Source of the DNA: Heterohyrax brucei
Taxonomy: Eukaryota > Chordata > Mammalia > Hyracoidea > Procaviidae
Reading direction: 5' to 3'
Assembly: GCA_028571685.1 (NCBI GenBank)
Contig: CM053143.1
Coordinates: 194,749,829 to 194,813,828, forward strand
Length of the DNA: 64,000 nt
This document shows positions 20,606 to 32,592 of this stretch, one piece after another (position 1 is the stretch's first letter; each line of letters begins with the position of its first letter). A program made the translations under genes and the position numbers. The notes under the pieces are model-generated. The model did no database searches, was not told the DNA's origin, and saw nothing but the letters and a program-made list of their open reading frames with translations.

Positions 20606-21742
20606 ATGAAGGCAGAGGGGGTGGAAGGGAGAGGAATTGCCACCGGACGGGACCCTGTGGTGACCCTGCCTTCTGAAGAGCTGTGAGCGTGCAGCAGTGG
20701 CTTATCCTCCTCCAGGAGGGAGCCCCAGATTTGACTGCAGCCAGGGCATCCTGTACGCAGCCCCTTTCCCCCCGTCTGTCAGTAGAGGCTGGACAGGTTT
20801 CAGCAGATCGGAGGCAACCCTGCGGGTCACGGTGGCCCAGCCCCAAACCCACCCTGGGGACAGTGCAGGACTGGGGAGCCATTCTTCGTGCTGGGGTTGC
20901 TGCGCGTCAGGCAGACCCCGTGGCAGCTGGCATGCACACACTTTCCCTTCCAGTCCCCAGCTTTCCATGAGTCCCTGAGAGATGCCCATTCTGGAGCTGT
21001 ACGAAGGGAGAACTTTTCAGGGTGCCCCAGGGCCAGGGGTCTGGCCAGGCGATCAGGGTGACACGGTGGGGGAGGTGGGGGACTAGGCTTTGCAGCTGGT
21101 GGAGACAGTCACCCCGGGCCACAGAGGAGGCCTGGAGTTGGTGGCGGTCAGGGTCACCGCTCTTCCCTCCTCTGAAACCTAAACGGATCCTAGAGCCAGG
21201 AGAGGACTGTACTTCCCCACCGCCCCTGCCCACGGTAGGCCCAGTGTCTCCTGCGCACAGGGAAACTCCGACGGCCCCGGGCCCGGGTGGGGGAAGGCTG
21301 GACTCCCGCGGGTCAGCCTGGCTGTCAGAGAGAAAGTTCTGGGCACAGCCCAGCACAGCCCTCAGCGGGTCCCCTGGGCTCGTCCCGCCCACTGTGAGGG
21401 AGAACGCAGCCCCTGGGCAGGCCGAGGGCTCACAGCCAACTCAAGCAAAGCGCCCACAGGGTCACTGCCCACGGTCAGAGGCTGTGTGGCCCAGCGGGGC
21501 CCGGCACCCGGGTCTCACGCTGGCTGTGAGAATGTGCGTCTAGACGCCTGCACTGGTTCACTGTTCTCTCATCCTCTGCGTGAGCAGGGAGTCAAGTGTC
21601 CGGGAGCCAGCTCTTCTGGGCTGAAATTGCAACACCCCCGCCTTTGCCCGTGTTGAGCCCTGGGACCCCTGGTTACAGCTCAGGGGACACGCACAGCCGT
21701 CAGGAGTGGTGTTAGAAGGCCACATCCTGCGTTGCTGGTTTC
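20606..21742. other. No gene recognised
   Basis: GC-rich. Frames up to 173 aa on both strands have no recognisable domain and shadow one another. Confidence 0.45.
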
Positions 21743-21744
21743 CG

Positions 21745-21922
21745 TTGAGTCCGTCCCAGCTGCCGGTGACCCTGTATGTGCAGAGCAGACCCGCTCCATG
21801 AGGGTGTCAAGGCCACGACCTTCTGGAGAGAGAGGTGCCCAGGCCTGTCTTCTGAGGCGCCTCTGGGTGGGCCCGCACCACCACCCTTCCTGCTGGTGGC
21901 CCAATGCTTAACTGTTTGTGTT
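21745..21922 (-). mobile_element. AfroSINE variant, minus
   Basis: 'ggtgaccctgtatgtgcaga', the variant middle 'ccaggcctgtcttctgaggc' and 'gcgcctctgggtgg' identify the longer AfroSINE form seen at 13498-13702. Confidence 0.7.
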
Positions 21923-22605
21923 GCTGGGAACTCGAAAAGGACTGCTACTGTGGACTTGTTCTGTAGATGAGGAAACTGAGACGGGGGTGGGCCGTCAAGA
22001 TCGCTCTTTAACGGCATGAACATGATGATGCTGGCTGGCCAGGACCTCCAGCCAGGCCCACCTGTGCGGCCCCTGCCTGCTGCTGCCCTGCAGACTTCCC
22101 TCCTGGCTTCGCGCACCCCCGGAACCGAAGACGGGCTGCAGGAGGCCAGCCGGGTGGGTACTGCCGCTTAGCTCCCAGTGGTACCAACAATGCCAGAGCC
22201 CAGAGCTGGTGCGGCACAGGGCGAACAACTTCATGCGTGGGTGGGCTGCGCCCGGTCCTCACCCCTCACTCGCCCAATGCCCAGGGCCCACCAAGGTTTC
22301 CCCAGGACAACTGTGAACACGGAGACCTAGATGTTGTCCCTACGGGCCCCTGACCACTGGAGACAGGCCCAGGCAGGGGTGAGGCAGGGGCGGAGGGAGA
22401 ATCAGGCCTGGGCAGGAACAGGGCAGGGGCGGAGGGAGAAGCTGGCAGACGGGCAGCACCCTCGGTGCACCGGGCCGGAGCTGAGGGCCTCGGGGACGCC
22501 TCCTTTCCCCAGCTGCAGAACTTCTGCTTTGAACAAAATGCTGGGGGCACACGGGCTTTGGACAGCAGCCTAGAAGTCGATGGGCTGATGAAGCAGGGTA
22601 TCTGG

Positions 22606-23003
22606 GGCCCTGGTGGTGCAGAGGTTAAGCGCTTGGCCGCCAACCAAAGGGTGGCAGTTTGAACCCAGCCAGCCGCTCTGGGGAGAAGGGTCTGCCCATC
22701 TGCTCCCGTAAAGACTAAAACCTACAAAGCCGTCCCCACTGAGTCAATCGTGAGTCACAGCGACCCTACAGGACAGAGCAGAACTGCTCCACAGGTTCCC
22801 AAGGTGGCAGTCTTTGGGACAGCAGACCCCACAGAGGGGCTGGTGGGTCTGAATGGCTGACCCCGCCGTCAGTGACTGAGCACTTAACTGGGTACCACCC
22901 AGGCTTCTGTAAAGGTGACAGCCGAGAAAACGCTCTGGGGTGTTCTCCTCTGTCACGTGAGGTCACTGTGAGTTAAAATGGGCCTGACAATGCCCAGTGA
23001 CAA
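22606..23003 (+). mobile_element. AfroSINE, plus, carrying a nested AfroSINE
   Basis: The head 'ggccctggtggtgcagagg' and 'gcttggccgccaaccaaagg' lead to 'taaagactaaaacctacaaa'. The copy resumes at about 22913 and ends 'ggcctgacaatgcccagtg'. An opposite-strand copy occupies 22735-22905. Confidence 0.8.
22735..22905 (-). mobile_element. AfroSINE, minus, nested
   Basis: It begins 'cactgagtcaatcgtgagtc' then 'agcgaccctacaggacagag', and ends near 'ctgagcacttaactgggtac'. Lying inside the plus copy, it makes an inverted pair. Confidence 0.8.
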
Positions 23004-23950
23004 CCGTGTACCCCAGCAAGCCCGCTCCAAGCTAGAGGACCCAAAGGGGTGAAAACTCGTCCACGCACGGACACGCGCACAGACACTCAAGGCAGCAGGA
23101 CTGTAACAGCTGGAAGGCAGAAACAACCCGGGGAGGAGGTGAGTGGAGCGTGGCCCCCACCTGCTGGAACAGTATTTGCCCCTGAAAGGCTGGCATCCTG
23201 ATACCCACGTCCAGTTACAGCTGGAAGCCCAGGCCCACTGAACGTGGGAGTCCATAGGTGTGGATTGTCCAGATGGGACGAATCCATGGAGATGGGTCAG
23301 CAAGTGCCAAGGGCAGGGGTGGTGAGGGAGAGAGGTAACGGGGTGACATGGTGACCTACAGTGGCCAGCAGGGAGGACTGCAGGGGAATCTGTCATAAGG
23401 GGAGGAAGCTGTCAACAGCCCATTTTCCAGATGAGAAGGCTGAGGCTCGGGAGGTGATGGTGATTTCTGGGTGACAAGTGGACCCCAGTGGCAGGCATGC
23501 CAGGCCAGTTGGGGGCCAGTTCTGAGGCCAGACACAGCAGGGCAGGGAGGAGGTGGGCCCAAGAGCCCCCCCACTCCACTGGCAGACCCCTGCCCCAAGC
23601 CCCGGGACCTGTGGCTGCGTCCACCTAGCTCCAGCTGGCCTGCATCATTATGTGTTTTTTGGAGGGCCTCCTGTCACCTGTGGTCGTTCATCTCACAGCC
23701 CAAGTGCAGCTGAGAGCCAGACCAGTGCCCACAGGTCCATGCAGGCTGGGGGAGGGGCCGGCGGGTGGGTGTGGGCTAACACGACAAGCTTCACAGGTCA
23801 CCCTCCAAAGCAGGACCCCCTGATGAAGAAAGCGGACACCACTGAAAACACGGCCACCAACCAGGACCATGCAGAGAAATGGGTGAATGGCCTGGCTGTC
23901 TGCTTCCAAACCCAGCCAATGAGAGGTCTGCGGATCACAGCGGTCCCGTC
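23004..23950. other. No gene; one MIR trace
   Basis: 'cccattttccagatgagaag' at about 23418-23440 is a reverse MIR core. The rest is GC-rich sequence with short frames. Confidence 0.45.
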
Positions 23951-23954
23951 CCCA

Positions 23955-24041
23955 ACAGAGGTAGGCGAGGCACAGGACCGGACAGCGTTTCCTTCTGTTT
24001 TGTGTGGGGTCGCCACGCATTGGAGGTCACTGGATGGCAAC
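23955..24041 (+). mobile_element. RTE 3' end / AfroSINE tail
   Basis: 'gcacaggaccggacagcg' followed by 'tccttctgttttgtgtgggg' and 'tcactggatggcaac' matches the shared RTE 3' terminus. Confidence 0.7.
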
Positions 24042-24677
24042 TGTCTTGGTCACCTAGTGCAGCTGTGACAGAAACATCCCAGGTGGGTATCTCAGTCACC
24101 CAGTGTTGCTGTAACAGAAATACCACAGGTGAATGTCTGAGTCACCTATGCTGCTGCAACAGACATGTGACGTGTGGATGTCTCAGTCGCCTAGTGCTGC
24201 TGTAACAGAAATGCCACAAATAGATAGCTCTAAAAACAGAAATTTCTCCTTTCGTGGTCCAGCAGGCTGAACATCCAGAGCCAGGATGCCGGCTCCAGGG
24301 GAAGGCCGTCTCTCCCTGCTGTCTCCGGGGGAAGGTCCCTGGGACGCAGCAGCCTTCCCTTGGCCTGGCACCTCGGAACCAAAGGACGTGCTCTGTTCCT
24401 GGCACTGCTGTCTTGGTGGCATGCGGTCCCCATGTCTCAGCTCTCTGTTCTTCCTTATCTCAAAAGAGATTGGCTCAAGATACTATCCAGTCTTACAGAT
24501 CTCATCAGTATAGCTGCCATTCATCCATCTTATTAAATCGTAGTAGTAAAATTTACAAGACGTCGGAAAATCTCAATGAATGACTGGTGGACAATTACAC
24601 AATACTGGGAATCATGGCCCAGCCAAAATGATATACTGGGGTCAAGGGGGGAGGGGGACACAATTCAATCCATGACA
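24042..24677 (-). mobile_element. MaLR LTR, minus, with four-fold repeated tip
   Basis: It ends 'caattcaatccatgaca' and contains 'gctctgttcctggcactgc' like other copies. Its first 46 bp (tgtcttggtcacctagtgc..) recurs at about 24088, 24134 and 24178 before the LTR body continues. Confidence 0.85.
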
Positions 24678-25158
24678 GTCACTGGCAACAGTGGCCACCC
24701 CAGGAAATGAAGCGCACCCTAACTGGGTCAAGAGGAAGACTCGGCCTGGAGTAGTCTGGGAGGCCTACCTGGGCTTGCTGAGGGGCAGATTAGGGACTCT
24801 GAGTGGCCCCCCAGGGTAAGACAGAGCAAGGAGATATGTGACCTTTCCCATCATGCCTCTCAAGGTCGTCATCTGGACACGGGGTTGGGGACATTGCTGC
24901 TTCCCTCACAGACCCGGGAGGCAGCCAACATCTGGGCAGCACGCCTCCGCCTACCTCTGCCGGGCAATGTTTACTTTGTAACTGATTAATTTGACCATTG
25001 ATTTTTTTTTTTAATTGAATTTTAAATGGTCTGTTAACGGCATTTCCAGCTCCTTGTTTAGAAGGTGTCTGTGTGGACAGAGCAGAGGACTGCGGATGTG
25101 AGAGGGGCAGCGGGGGATTCACAGCAGGTGCCGTCTCTCTGAAGACAGCAGGTTCCTC
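24678..25158. other. No gene recognised
   Basis: Single-copy-looking, with an AT-rich patch and a T-run at 24980-25030. Confidence 0.45.
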
Positions 25159-25159
25159 C

Positions 25160-26012
25160 CAGGTGCACGTGTGTATAATGCGCACGGGTGTCAGTGTTCT
25201 GTGAGTGTGTGTATGTCTTGGTGTGTTCTGTGTCTTTATATGAGTGTATGCATATGCGTGTTGCAGGCATTTATGTGTACACGTGAGTATGTAGCTTGTA
25301 TGTGTGTGTATGCATGGACGTGTATGCACACATGTGAGTGTATGTATGTATGTGTGAGCATGTATGTGCATGTGTGCATGTGCACATGCATGTGTCTGTT
25401 AAGCACTGTAAGCCAAACAAAATAAAACCTGTTGCCATCAAGTTGATTCCAACTGACAGCGACCCCGCAGGGCAGAACAGAACGGACATATGGGGTTGTG
25501 TTAACACGTGTGTCTGTGTGTTTGTGTGTGTATGTGTTCACAGGTATGTGTGCATGTGTGAGTGCATATGTATGCATTCAAATGTCACACACTCATACCT
25601 GCACATGTGTGTATCTTCACATGTGTCTTCACATATGTATATTACACAAATGTGTGTCAACTAAACATGTACGTGTGTGGGTGAATATTATACATGTGTG
25701 TTCACACATGCACACATGTATACCGTCAGTACACATGCCTTGTGTGCATGTGCACATGTGTGTTTACTTATGTCTATGTGTGACTATGTGTACATGTGCA
25801 TATATTTATATTGTACACATGTGTTTATGTGTGTACATTGCATGTGCAGACCCACACACACATGTGTTCATATACATGCATGTGTGCACACATGCAAGTG
25901 TGTATTACACATGCGTTCACACGTGCATCTGCATATGTGTAGACCAACACATGTCAGTGTGTGTGTATGTGTGAGTACTTGTGCGGGCACATGTGCTTCT
26001 ACATGTGTGTAA
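25160..26012. repeat. 850-bp alternating TG/CA/TA tract
   Basis: It is nearly all alternating purine-pyrimidine words (tgtgtgtatg, acatgtgtg, cacacatgca). It is interrupted only by an AfroSINE piece at 25427-25490. Many short frames arise from it and none is a gene. Confidence 0.9.
25427..25490 (-). mobile_element. AfroSINE tail fragment, minus
   Basis: 'gttgccatcaagttgattcc' and 'gacagcgaccccgcagggca' give the conserved SINE tail in reverse; the head is missing. Confidence 0.8.
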
Positions 26013-26115
26013 GAGAATACAGCTCCTGAATCCTCAGGTGCCTTCCCTTCTCCCAGAAATCCTGCAGCCTTGGTTTCCCTGTGACTCTCACCTGTGCCAT
26101 GTGTGGTGTCAATGT

Positions 26116-26637
26116 GTCATGGGTTGAATTGTGTCCCCCCCGAATGTATGTAGCCATGTGGCTGGGCCATGATTCCCAGTACCTTGGGACTGCCCTCCAT
26201 TTGGTGGTTTTCCTAAACTGTATGTTAAAGGATTAGGATGGGGCTGTAAATCCCTTCACAGAATCACCTCCCTGCTCCACTGTAAAGGGACTTTCCCTGG
26301 AGCATGGCTTGCCCTACCCTTAATCCTTTCCTCCTACAAGAGATAAAAGGAAAGAGAAACAAGCAGAGAACTGGGAACCTTGCACCATCAAACAAGCAGC
26401 ACTGGGAGAAGAGCCCATCCTTCAGACCTGAGGTTCCTGCACCAAGATGCTCCCTGGACAAAGACTGATGCAATACCGGACTTTCCTCTTGAGCCGACAA
26501 GGGGAAAGGCTTCCCCTGGAGCGGACACCCTGAATATGGACTTGCAGCCTACCGGACTGTGTAAGAACAAACCTTCGTTTGTTAAAGTCATCCACTCTGA
26601 GGTATTTCTGTTACAGCAGCCCTAGCTGACTAAAACA
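26116..26637 (+). mobile_element. Solo MaLR LTR, plus
   Basis: It begins tgtcatgggttgaattgtg and ends ctagctgactaaaaca. The flanking pentamers caatg (26111-26115) and taatg (26638-26642) agree at four of five bases, consistent with a 5-bp target duplication. Confidence 0.88.
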
Positions 26638-26642
26638 TAATG

Positions 26643-27765
26643 ACACTTTGCACATGTGACAGCCTGCAGAGGTGGTGGCTCTACACGGCATTACCGAGAC
26701 CAGTATGGCGGTCAGAGTCGGCGTGACTGCCCTTGAGAATGCCACAGAGAATACAGGGGGTGCAGGGAGGCACACTGCCTGCTTGACACCAGACGCAGGA
26801 GAAGCTAGGTCCGAGTCAGCAGGCCCCGGGCTCGGGCCGCTTCTGCCGTGTGGGCCCCACCCCGGAGCCCTGACACAGGGTCTATAAATGTCCCCGTGGT
26901 ACCAGAGCAGCAGCGACCGGAGGCCAAGCTACCCCCAGGGTGCAGAGCTCACAGGCCCCCTCCCCTGCAGCCACCCCCAGCTTCCCCACCTTGCTCCCCC
27001 AGGCCCCGGCCATCTTTGAAGTTGGCTTTCAAATCTGACGGTGCTGACCCCACTCCCGGTGCTCAGGGTGACTCTACTGCTCCTGCCTTTCAGAAAAGCC
27101 TGTGACTCGAGGGCAGATTCCTGGAGCCATCAGCCCAGCAAGGCCCAAGCAGCTGGACTGGGCCCAAGCCAGTCACAAGTGCTCTGTGAAACCGTAGTCA
27201 CGTCTGCAGTCCTGGAGCAGGCGGCCTCAGCTTGGGCAGATGGTAGACAGTTCTGCCTTCTTGTCAGTGTGCCCCTCTCCCCTGCTGACCACTTTGCTCT
27301 CCAGGGCCGTGACCCCTAGCTTCCCCAGACCTAGCTCCTAGGCCCTATCCGCGGAGGTGTCTGTACCATGGTCACAGGGAGTCCACAGTCCTCATCTTGC
27401 AGGGTCCTCTGTGGGGTTACATGCTGCTGACCGCCCCCCAAGACCCTCTCCTTCCTTCCTCCCAGTGCTCTGTCCCCGCAGGTCTCTTCTCTCCTGGTGC
27501 TCCTTCTCCATCTCCGGTGTAGATCCGCGGACTCGGCCAGCTCCTAAACGCTGGGGTTCATGGGAGCCGACCAGTCTCTGCTCCCCCATCTCTCTCCATA
27601 CACCAGGAGACATTTCACCCTCCCTCAAGACTTCTCCGTCTAGGCAGCTCTGCTGGGTTCCGGCTGCTCCTGGACACTCCCACCTGCTGTCCTGCTGACC
27701 CTCTGATTCACCAAGTCTAGATCAGAATGCCCTGTCTCTACCCCAGCCCTCCACATACATCCCCT
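26643..27765. other. No gene recognised
   Basis: GC-rich single-copy-looking sequence; frames up to 113 aa lack domains. Confidence 0.45.
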
Positions 27766-27769
27766 TCCA

Positions 27770-27965
27770 CCAAAACCAGGTGCAGTGAAGGCATTTTTGA
27801 CTCCCAGCAGCCTGTGTGTGCAGAGCAGAACTGTGTGCCACAGGGCTATCAAGGCCACCACTGACAGGAGCAGACCCTCGGGCCTGCCTCCTGAGGCTCT
27901 GCCAGGTGGGGACTTGGACCCCTAAACGTGGGGCTGGCAGCTGAGGGTGTTCATGGGATGCACCG
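27770..27965 (-). mobile_element. AfroSINE variant, minus, diverged
   Basis: Weak but ordered blocks: 'gtgtgtgcagagcagaactg', 'gcctgcctcctgaggctctg', 'ccaggtggggacttggaccc'. It resembles the longer variant at 21745. Confidence 0.5.
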
Positions 27966-28309
27966 CCCAGGAGCTCCATCCACTCCCCCTCCCTGAATTC
28001 CCACTGCCCCCCATCTGGTTAGCAGCACATCCTGTGGCCTCTTGTCCCTCTTCCTAGCTCTTGCTTCACCTTGTTCCCCCCGGTCCCCTCTGCCCTGTCC
28101 ACTCTCAGACCCCCACAGCGGCTCCTCCTGCCTCCCCCTGGGTCACTGTTCTCCACTGTCCCAGCACAGTGGCTTCTGGCAGTGATGGAGAAGCTCAGGG
28201 CCAACCTACACTCTTGGAGGTGGATGGGGATCGAACCCTGACCCCCCAGAACTTGTACTGAAGCCCCAGCCTTTGCACCTGCTGCAGGTAACCTGTTTGC
28301 GCATCAAGC

Positions 28310-28577
28310 AGGGTGGGTCGTAAAACTAATCCCTTCTGGGTGGTCTCCTAGAAACGGAACAGCACGGACACAGAGCCACAAACCCGGGGAAGACAGATGC
28401 TGAGGAATGCCCGGGATGGCTGGCAGACACCCAAAACTGGGAGAGAGGCCCATGGGAGGTGTCGGCATGGGTGAGACTCTGATTTGAACTTTCAGCCTCC
28501 AAAACTGTGAGAAAACACATTTCTGCTCTGTAAGTGACTTGCTTGTGGTATTCTGTTACAAGAGCCCCAGCTAATGA
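28310..28577 (+). mobile_element. MLT1-like LTR 3' part, plus
   Basis: 'tttcagcctccaaaactgtg' then 'gcttgtggtattctgttaca' gives the typical end of an MLT1-class LTR. Confidence 0.7.
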
Positions 28578-28980
28578 AGCAGAGGCCTCAGGAAGTCTTT
28601 GAAGCCATGAGGACTTCCAATAGAGGATGTCAGACAAGTGGAGGCACAAGGAAGTGCGTCCAGCCCTCGGCACTGTCCCTGGGAGGGACTCACTGAGGTC
28701 TTAAGGTGCTGAAGGATAAAGAAACTAAAGAGACATAGCCGTTGAAAACAAGAGCGAGGGTTAGCACCACAGCACCAAGAGAGGGATGTGATGTTCAAAG
28801 CCCAGCAGAGGGGGAGCCCTGGGGAACACGTCAAGTCCTGACTTGGGGCCCTAGAGGGGTACCTGCAAACAGTGGAGGTGATGCAGAGGGCAAAACAAGA
28901 TCGCAAGGGCTGCAACCCAGCCGCAGGTAAGCTTGTCCCCTGATTGGGTTGTGGCTGTCTGTCCCACTCTGTTTCCTGCC
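28578..28980. other. No gene or repeat recognised
   Basis: Single-copy-looking; opposing short frames only. Confidence 0.4.
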
Positions 28981-28984
28981 AGAA

Positions 28985-30072
28985 GACAAGTGAACTCTCT
29001 CGGGGGGAACAGAACACCATCCAGAGCATCTGCGATAGGTTGTGTACAGTGCCTCACACAACCAATTACAAGTGACTACACAAAATAAGAAACAGAACCT
29101 AGACAGAAAACAGGCAACAGGATGACAGACAACCCAGAAATGGTAGTTATCAAATCCGTAATTTAAAATAACTGTGAATAATATGCTCGAGAAAACAGAT
29201 TAGATAGAGATGGAGAATTTTAGCAGAGAACAAGAATCTGCACTTAAAAAAAATTGATCGAATTCCCAGAACTGAGAAGCCTAAAAACCGAAATTAGAAA
29301 CTCGCTTGATGGACTCTCCAAAGTAGTGGGCTGAGCAGAAGAGAATGAACTGAAAGGCAGAAAAGTAGAAAATCTCTCTGCGACACAAAGGAGACCAAAA
29401 AGGACAGACAGTACGTATGAGAGTGAAAAAAGACTTAAAGGGCAGGATGAAAAGGTCAGACATAAACTGAGACCCAAGGGAGAAAATGAGGGGAAAGCAA
29501 GACTTAAAGAAACAATGGCTGAGAATTTTCCAAAACCGAAGATGAACACCAACCACTGATTAAAAAATAACTTAGAAACCCCAAGCAGGATGATTGCAAA
29601 GAAAGCTACTTGTAGGCACATCATAGGGAAGCTGCTGAAAACCAAAGACAGAGAGAAGCTACAAAATGCTTCCTGACAAAGAAGACATGTTACCTTCCGG
29701 GGGCTGGGGAGTGGCAAGAAGACGTGCAGCTGATTTCTCAACAGAAACAACGCCAGGGTTAAAACAGCAATGGGTGAAGAAGCTTCGCAAGCCCAGAGTT
29801 GTGCACTCAGCAAAATGCCCATCAGGAGGGAGGCAAGATACAAGCATTTGCCAGGAAACCAGAGCTGAGAGACGCTGTTAGCAGGCTTGCGCTAAAAGGA
29901 ACACTGCAGAGAAGTCTTCAAGCAGAAGAAAAATTATCTCAGAGTCAAAAACAAAGTGCAGAAAAGAGTGGAAAAGAACAGAAAGGGTGGGCAAATCTAA
30001 ATAAATGTAGGTTGCACAAACATTAGTAAATTTAAAAATACACACAGAATTAAAAGGAATTACAATCACATC
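28985..30072 (+). pseudogene. L1 ORF1 region, dead
   Basis: Ordered L1 ORF1 and post-ORF1 words: 'acagattagatagagatgg', 'gctgagaattttccaaaacc', 'ccccaagcaggatgattgc', 'gcacatcatagggaagctgc', 'gctgatttctcaacagaaac', 'ctaaaaggaacactgcagag'. Multiple stops in every frame; an ancient L1M-type copy. Confidence 0.8.
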
Positions 30073-30380
30073 CTAAAGTTAGGAGAGGGTAAGTTCAGGC
30101 ACCGTGTTCTCAGATCCTGCATTGACTGGGAAACGGCAGAAGCACTGGTTTACTTACTAAGTTAATTAACCAAGAGCACTGTGGGGTCTGTGTGATGCTG
30201 TTCTCGCCAGCTGCTGTGGAAGGTCCCTACACGGAGCAGTCCCGTCCAGCCAGTCCCCTAAAACGACAAGTCTGGGGTCTCCAAGCAGCACCGCAAAAGG
30301 CAAACCCGTAGATCTGCGTCTGTGAAACTAACAGCCTAGAAAACCTGACAGGCAGCTAGCTCCATCGTGCAGCACACAGG
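30073..30380. other. No gene or repeat recognised
   Basis: Short unassigned sequence between L1 debris and the MaLR element. Confidence 0.4.
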
Positions 30381-30587
30381 GTCACTGTCTTAGTTACCCA
30401 GTGCTGCCCTAAAGGCAATACCACAAGTGGATGGCTCTAACCAACAGAAATTTATTTGGTTACAATTTAGGAGTCCAGAGTGCTCCTTCTAGGCAATGGC
30501 TTTCTCTGCTGGCTCTGGAGGAAGGTCCTTGTCTCTTCAGCTCTTGCTCACCTGTTTCATCTCTTTTATGTATCTCAAAAGAGGCTG

Positions 30588-32272
30588 CAATGCCTGATCT
30601 CCATAATCTATAAGATACTACAAAATATCAATAAGAAGAAGATAAACCATTCAATTAAGCGATGGGCAAAGCAGATGGACAGACACTTCACTAAAGAGGA
30701 GATCCAGGCAGCCAAAAAACACATGCGGACATGTTCACGATCTTTAGTTATTAAAGAAATTCAAATCAAGACAACAATGAGATACCATCTCACCCCAACA
30801 AGATTGGCCATGATCCAGAAAACACAACACAACAAATGCTGAGAGGCTGTGGAGAAAGTGGAACCCTCCTACACTGTTGGTGGAGTTGCAAAATGGTCCA
30901 GCCTTTTTGGAAAGCAATCTGGCGCTTCCATAAAAAAATGGATATTGATATGCCATTTGACCCAGTAATTCCACTACTTGGAATATATCCTACAGAATCA
31001 AGGCCTTTCACACCAACGGACACAAGCACCAGAATGTTTATGGCTGCACAGTTCACGATAGCAAAAAGATGGAATCAACCCAGATGCCCAACAACAGAAG
31101 AATGGATAGGTCAACTATGGTACACATACTCAACGGAGCACTACACAATGATAAAGAATAACGATGATTCCAGGAAACATCTCCTAACCTGGTTTCAACT
31201 GGAAGACATTATGTTGAGTGAAAGTAGTCAGCAACAAAGGGACAAATACTGTATGAGACCTCTACGATAAGATCTCAAAAACAGACTTGTGTATAGAAGA
31301 AAAGACTCTTTGACAGCTACAAGGGAGGGAAAGGAGGAAGGGTGAGGGGGGGAGGGTTTAGTTTAGATAGTTGTTAGAAATCTAGTTGGGAGAAAGCGGT
31401 GATAGCACACATTAGAAACAAGAACAACATTAAGTGGACTTCAGCATAACTTGAGTACTCCTTCCATCTTAACCCAATATTGCAAGGACAGAGTAGCTGG
31501 GGCGGAGGGCAGGGGACCACGGTTTTAGGCGAAATTGAGGCCAATTGACACAACTAGCATTTTGCTAAGAGAGCTCTCTGCACCCCACATTGGTGAGTGG
31601 TGTCTGGGGTCTTAAAAGCTGCCAGGCTGCCATCCGAGGACACAGCAAATGGTCCCAAGTCAGCAGGAACGGATGCTCACCGAAGACCAAAATGGCATGC
31701 GGTAAAGACAACCCAGAAGACACAGAGACCCACAAGAGTGGGTGCCTACATCGACTTGGGACCGGAAGAAACGGATGGTGCCCGGCCAGCACCAGTGATA
31801 GCCACAATGGAGCTCACAGAGAGGATTCTAACTGGCAACACAAGAATAAAAGGGGGTGCATCCTGAGATCTCCACTAAAAGACCTCAATTGATGGTTCAG
31901 TGGTTTCGGGGTTCCCCTGAGAGCATGGCCCCTGGCCCTGATGCTGCCCTTACCCATAAATTATAATGAAGGTCCACTCTTTGGACAGGAATGGATTGGA
32001 CTTGGCAATGCAGAGTGACCATATATTGGTTGCACTTTATGGTTCTATACATCTATAGGATATCATCCTGCTGACCTCTGGCTGGAGGAAGGAGAGCGGG
32101 TGGAGAGGAGGGGAAAGGAGACTGTTGGGAAGACGAGACATGTATGGAGCAGAGAGGAATAGTGTGCAGTCACCGGACAGGGAGAGCAGTGGAAGCTGCA
32201 TATAGGTGGGCATGTAAATTTATATGGGAATTTACATTTTCACTCAGTCATGTTAAATGAAAAACTTTTTAA
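30588..32272 (+). pseudogene. 5'-truncated L1 with 11-bp target duplication
   Basis: It encodes the ORF2 C-terminus (30600-31270, with one frame change near 30838): MRYHLTPTRLA, TLLHCWWSCKMVQPFWKAIW and LEDIMLSESSQ are typical of L1. The 3'UTR runs to an A-rich end at 32272. The 11-mer aaaagaggctg flanks it exactly (30577-30587 and 32273-32283) and starts with AAAA as expected for L1 endonuclease cleavage. It is one of the less decayed LINEs here. Confidence 0.9.
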
Positions 32273-32365
32273 AAAAGAGGCTGATTCAGGATACACCCTG
32301 TACTATTCTGGCCTCATTAACATAGCAAAGACAACCCATTATCAAATGGGATTATAACAGGTATT

Positions 32366-32530
32366 CACAAAAAAACATACCCAGTGCTGTCTAGTCAATT
32401 CTGACCCATAGCGACCCTATAGGACACAGTAAAAGTCCCATAGAGTTTCCAAGGAGCGTGTGGTGGATTAGAACCGCGAGCCTTTTGGTTCAGTCACAGC
32501 CCTTAACCATTGCACCACCAGGGTTTTCAC
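32366..32530 (-). mobile_element. AfroSINE, minus, nested in MaLR LTR
   Basis: From 'ccagtgctgtctagtcaatt' through 'ccatagcgaccctatagg' to 'aaccattgcaccaccaggg', well conserved. Confidence 0.9.
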
Positions 32531-32592
32531 CACAGGCATTGAGGTTAGGATTTTCAACATGTATTTTGAGGGGATATAAGTCAATCCATAAC

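Larger units (their letters stand above)
30386..32592 (-). repeat. 3' LTR of the MaLR element, interrupted
   Basis: Pieces 30386-30587, 32284-32365 and 32531-32592 form one reverse LTR, from tgtcttagttacccagtgc to gtcaatccataaca. The gaps are the nested L1 and SINE. Confidence 0.8.

Noticed and set aside
20388-20882. 164-aa minus frame with Thr/His repeats
   Set aside because: Driven by the TG/CA and GA microsatellites at 20465-20605.
29244-29843. 199-aa minus-strand frame
   Set aside because: Antisense to degraded L1 ORF1; the plus strand explains the sequence.
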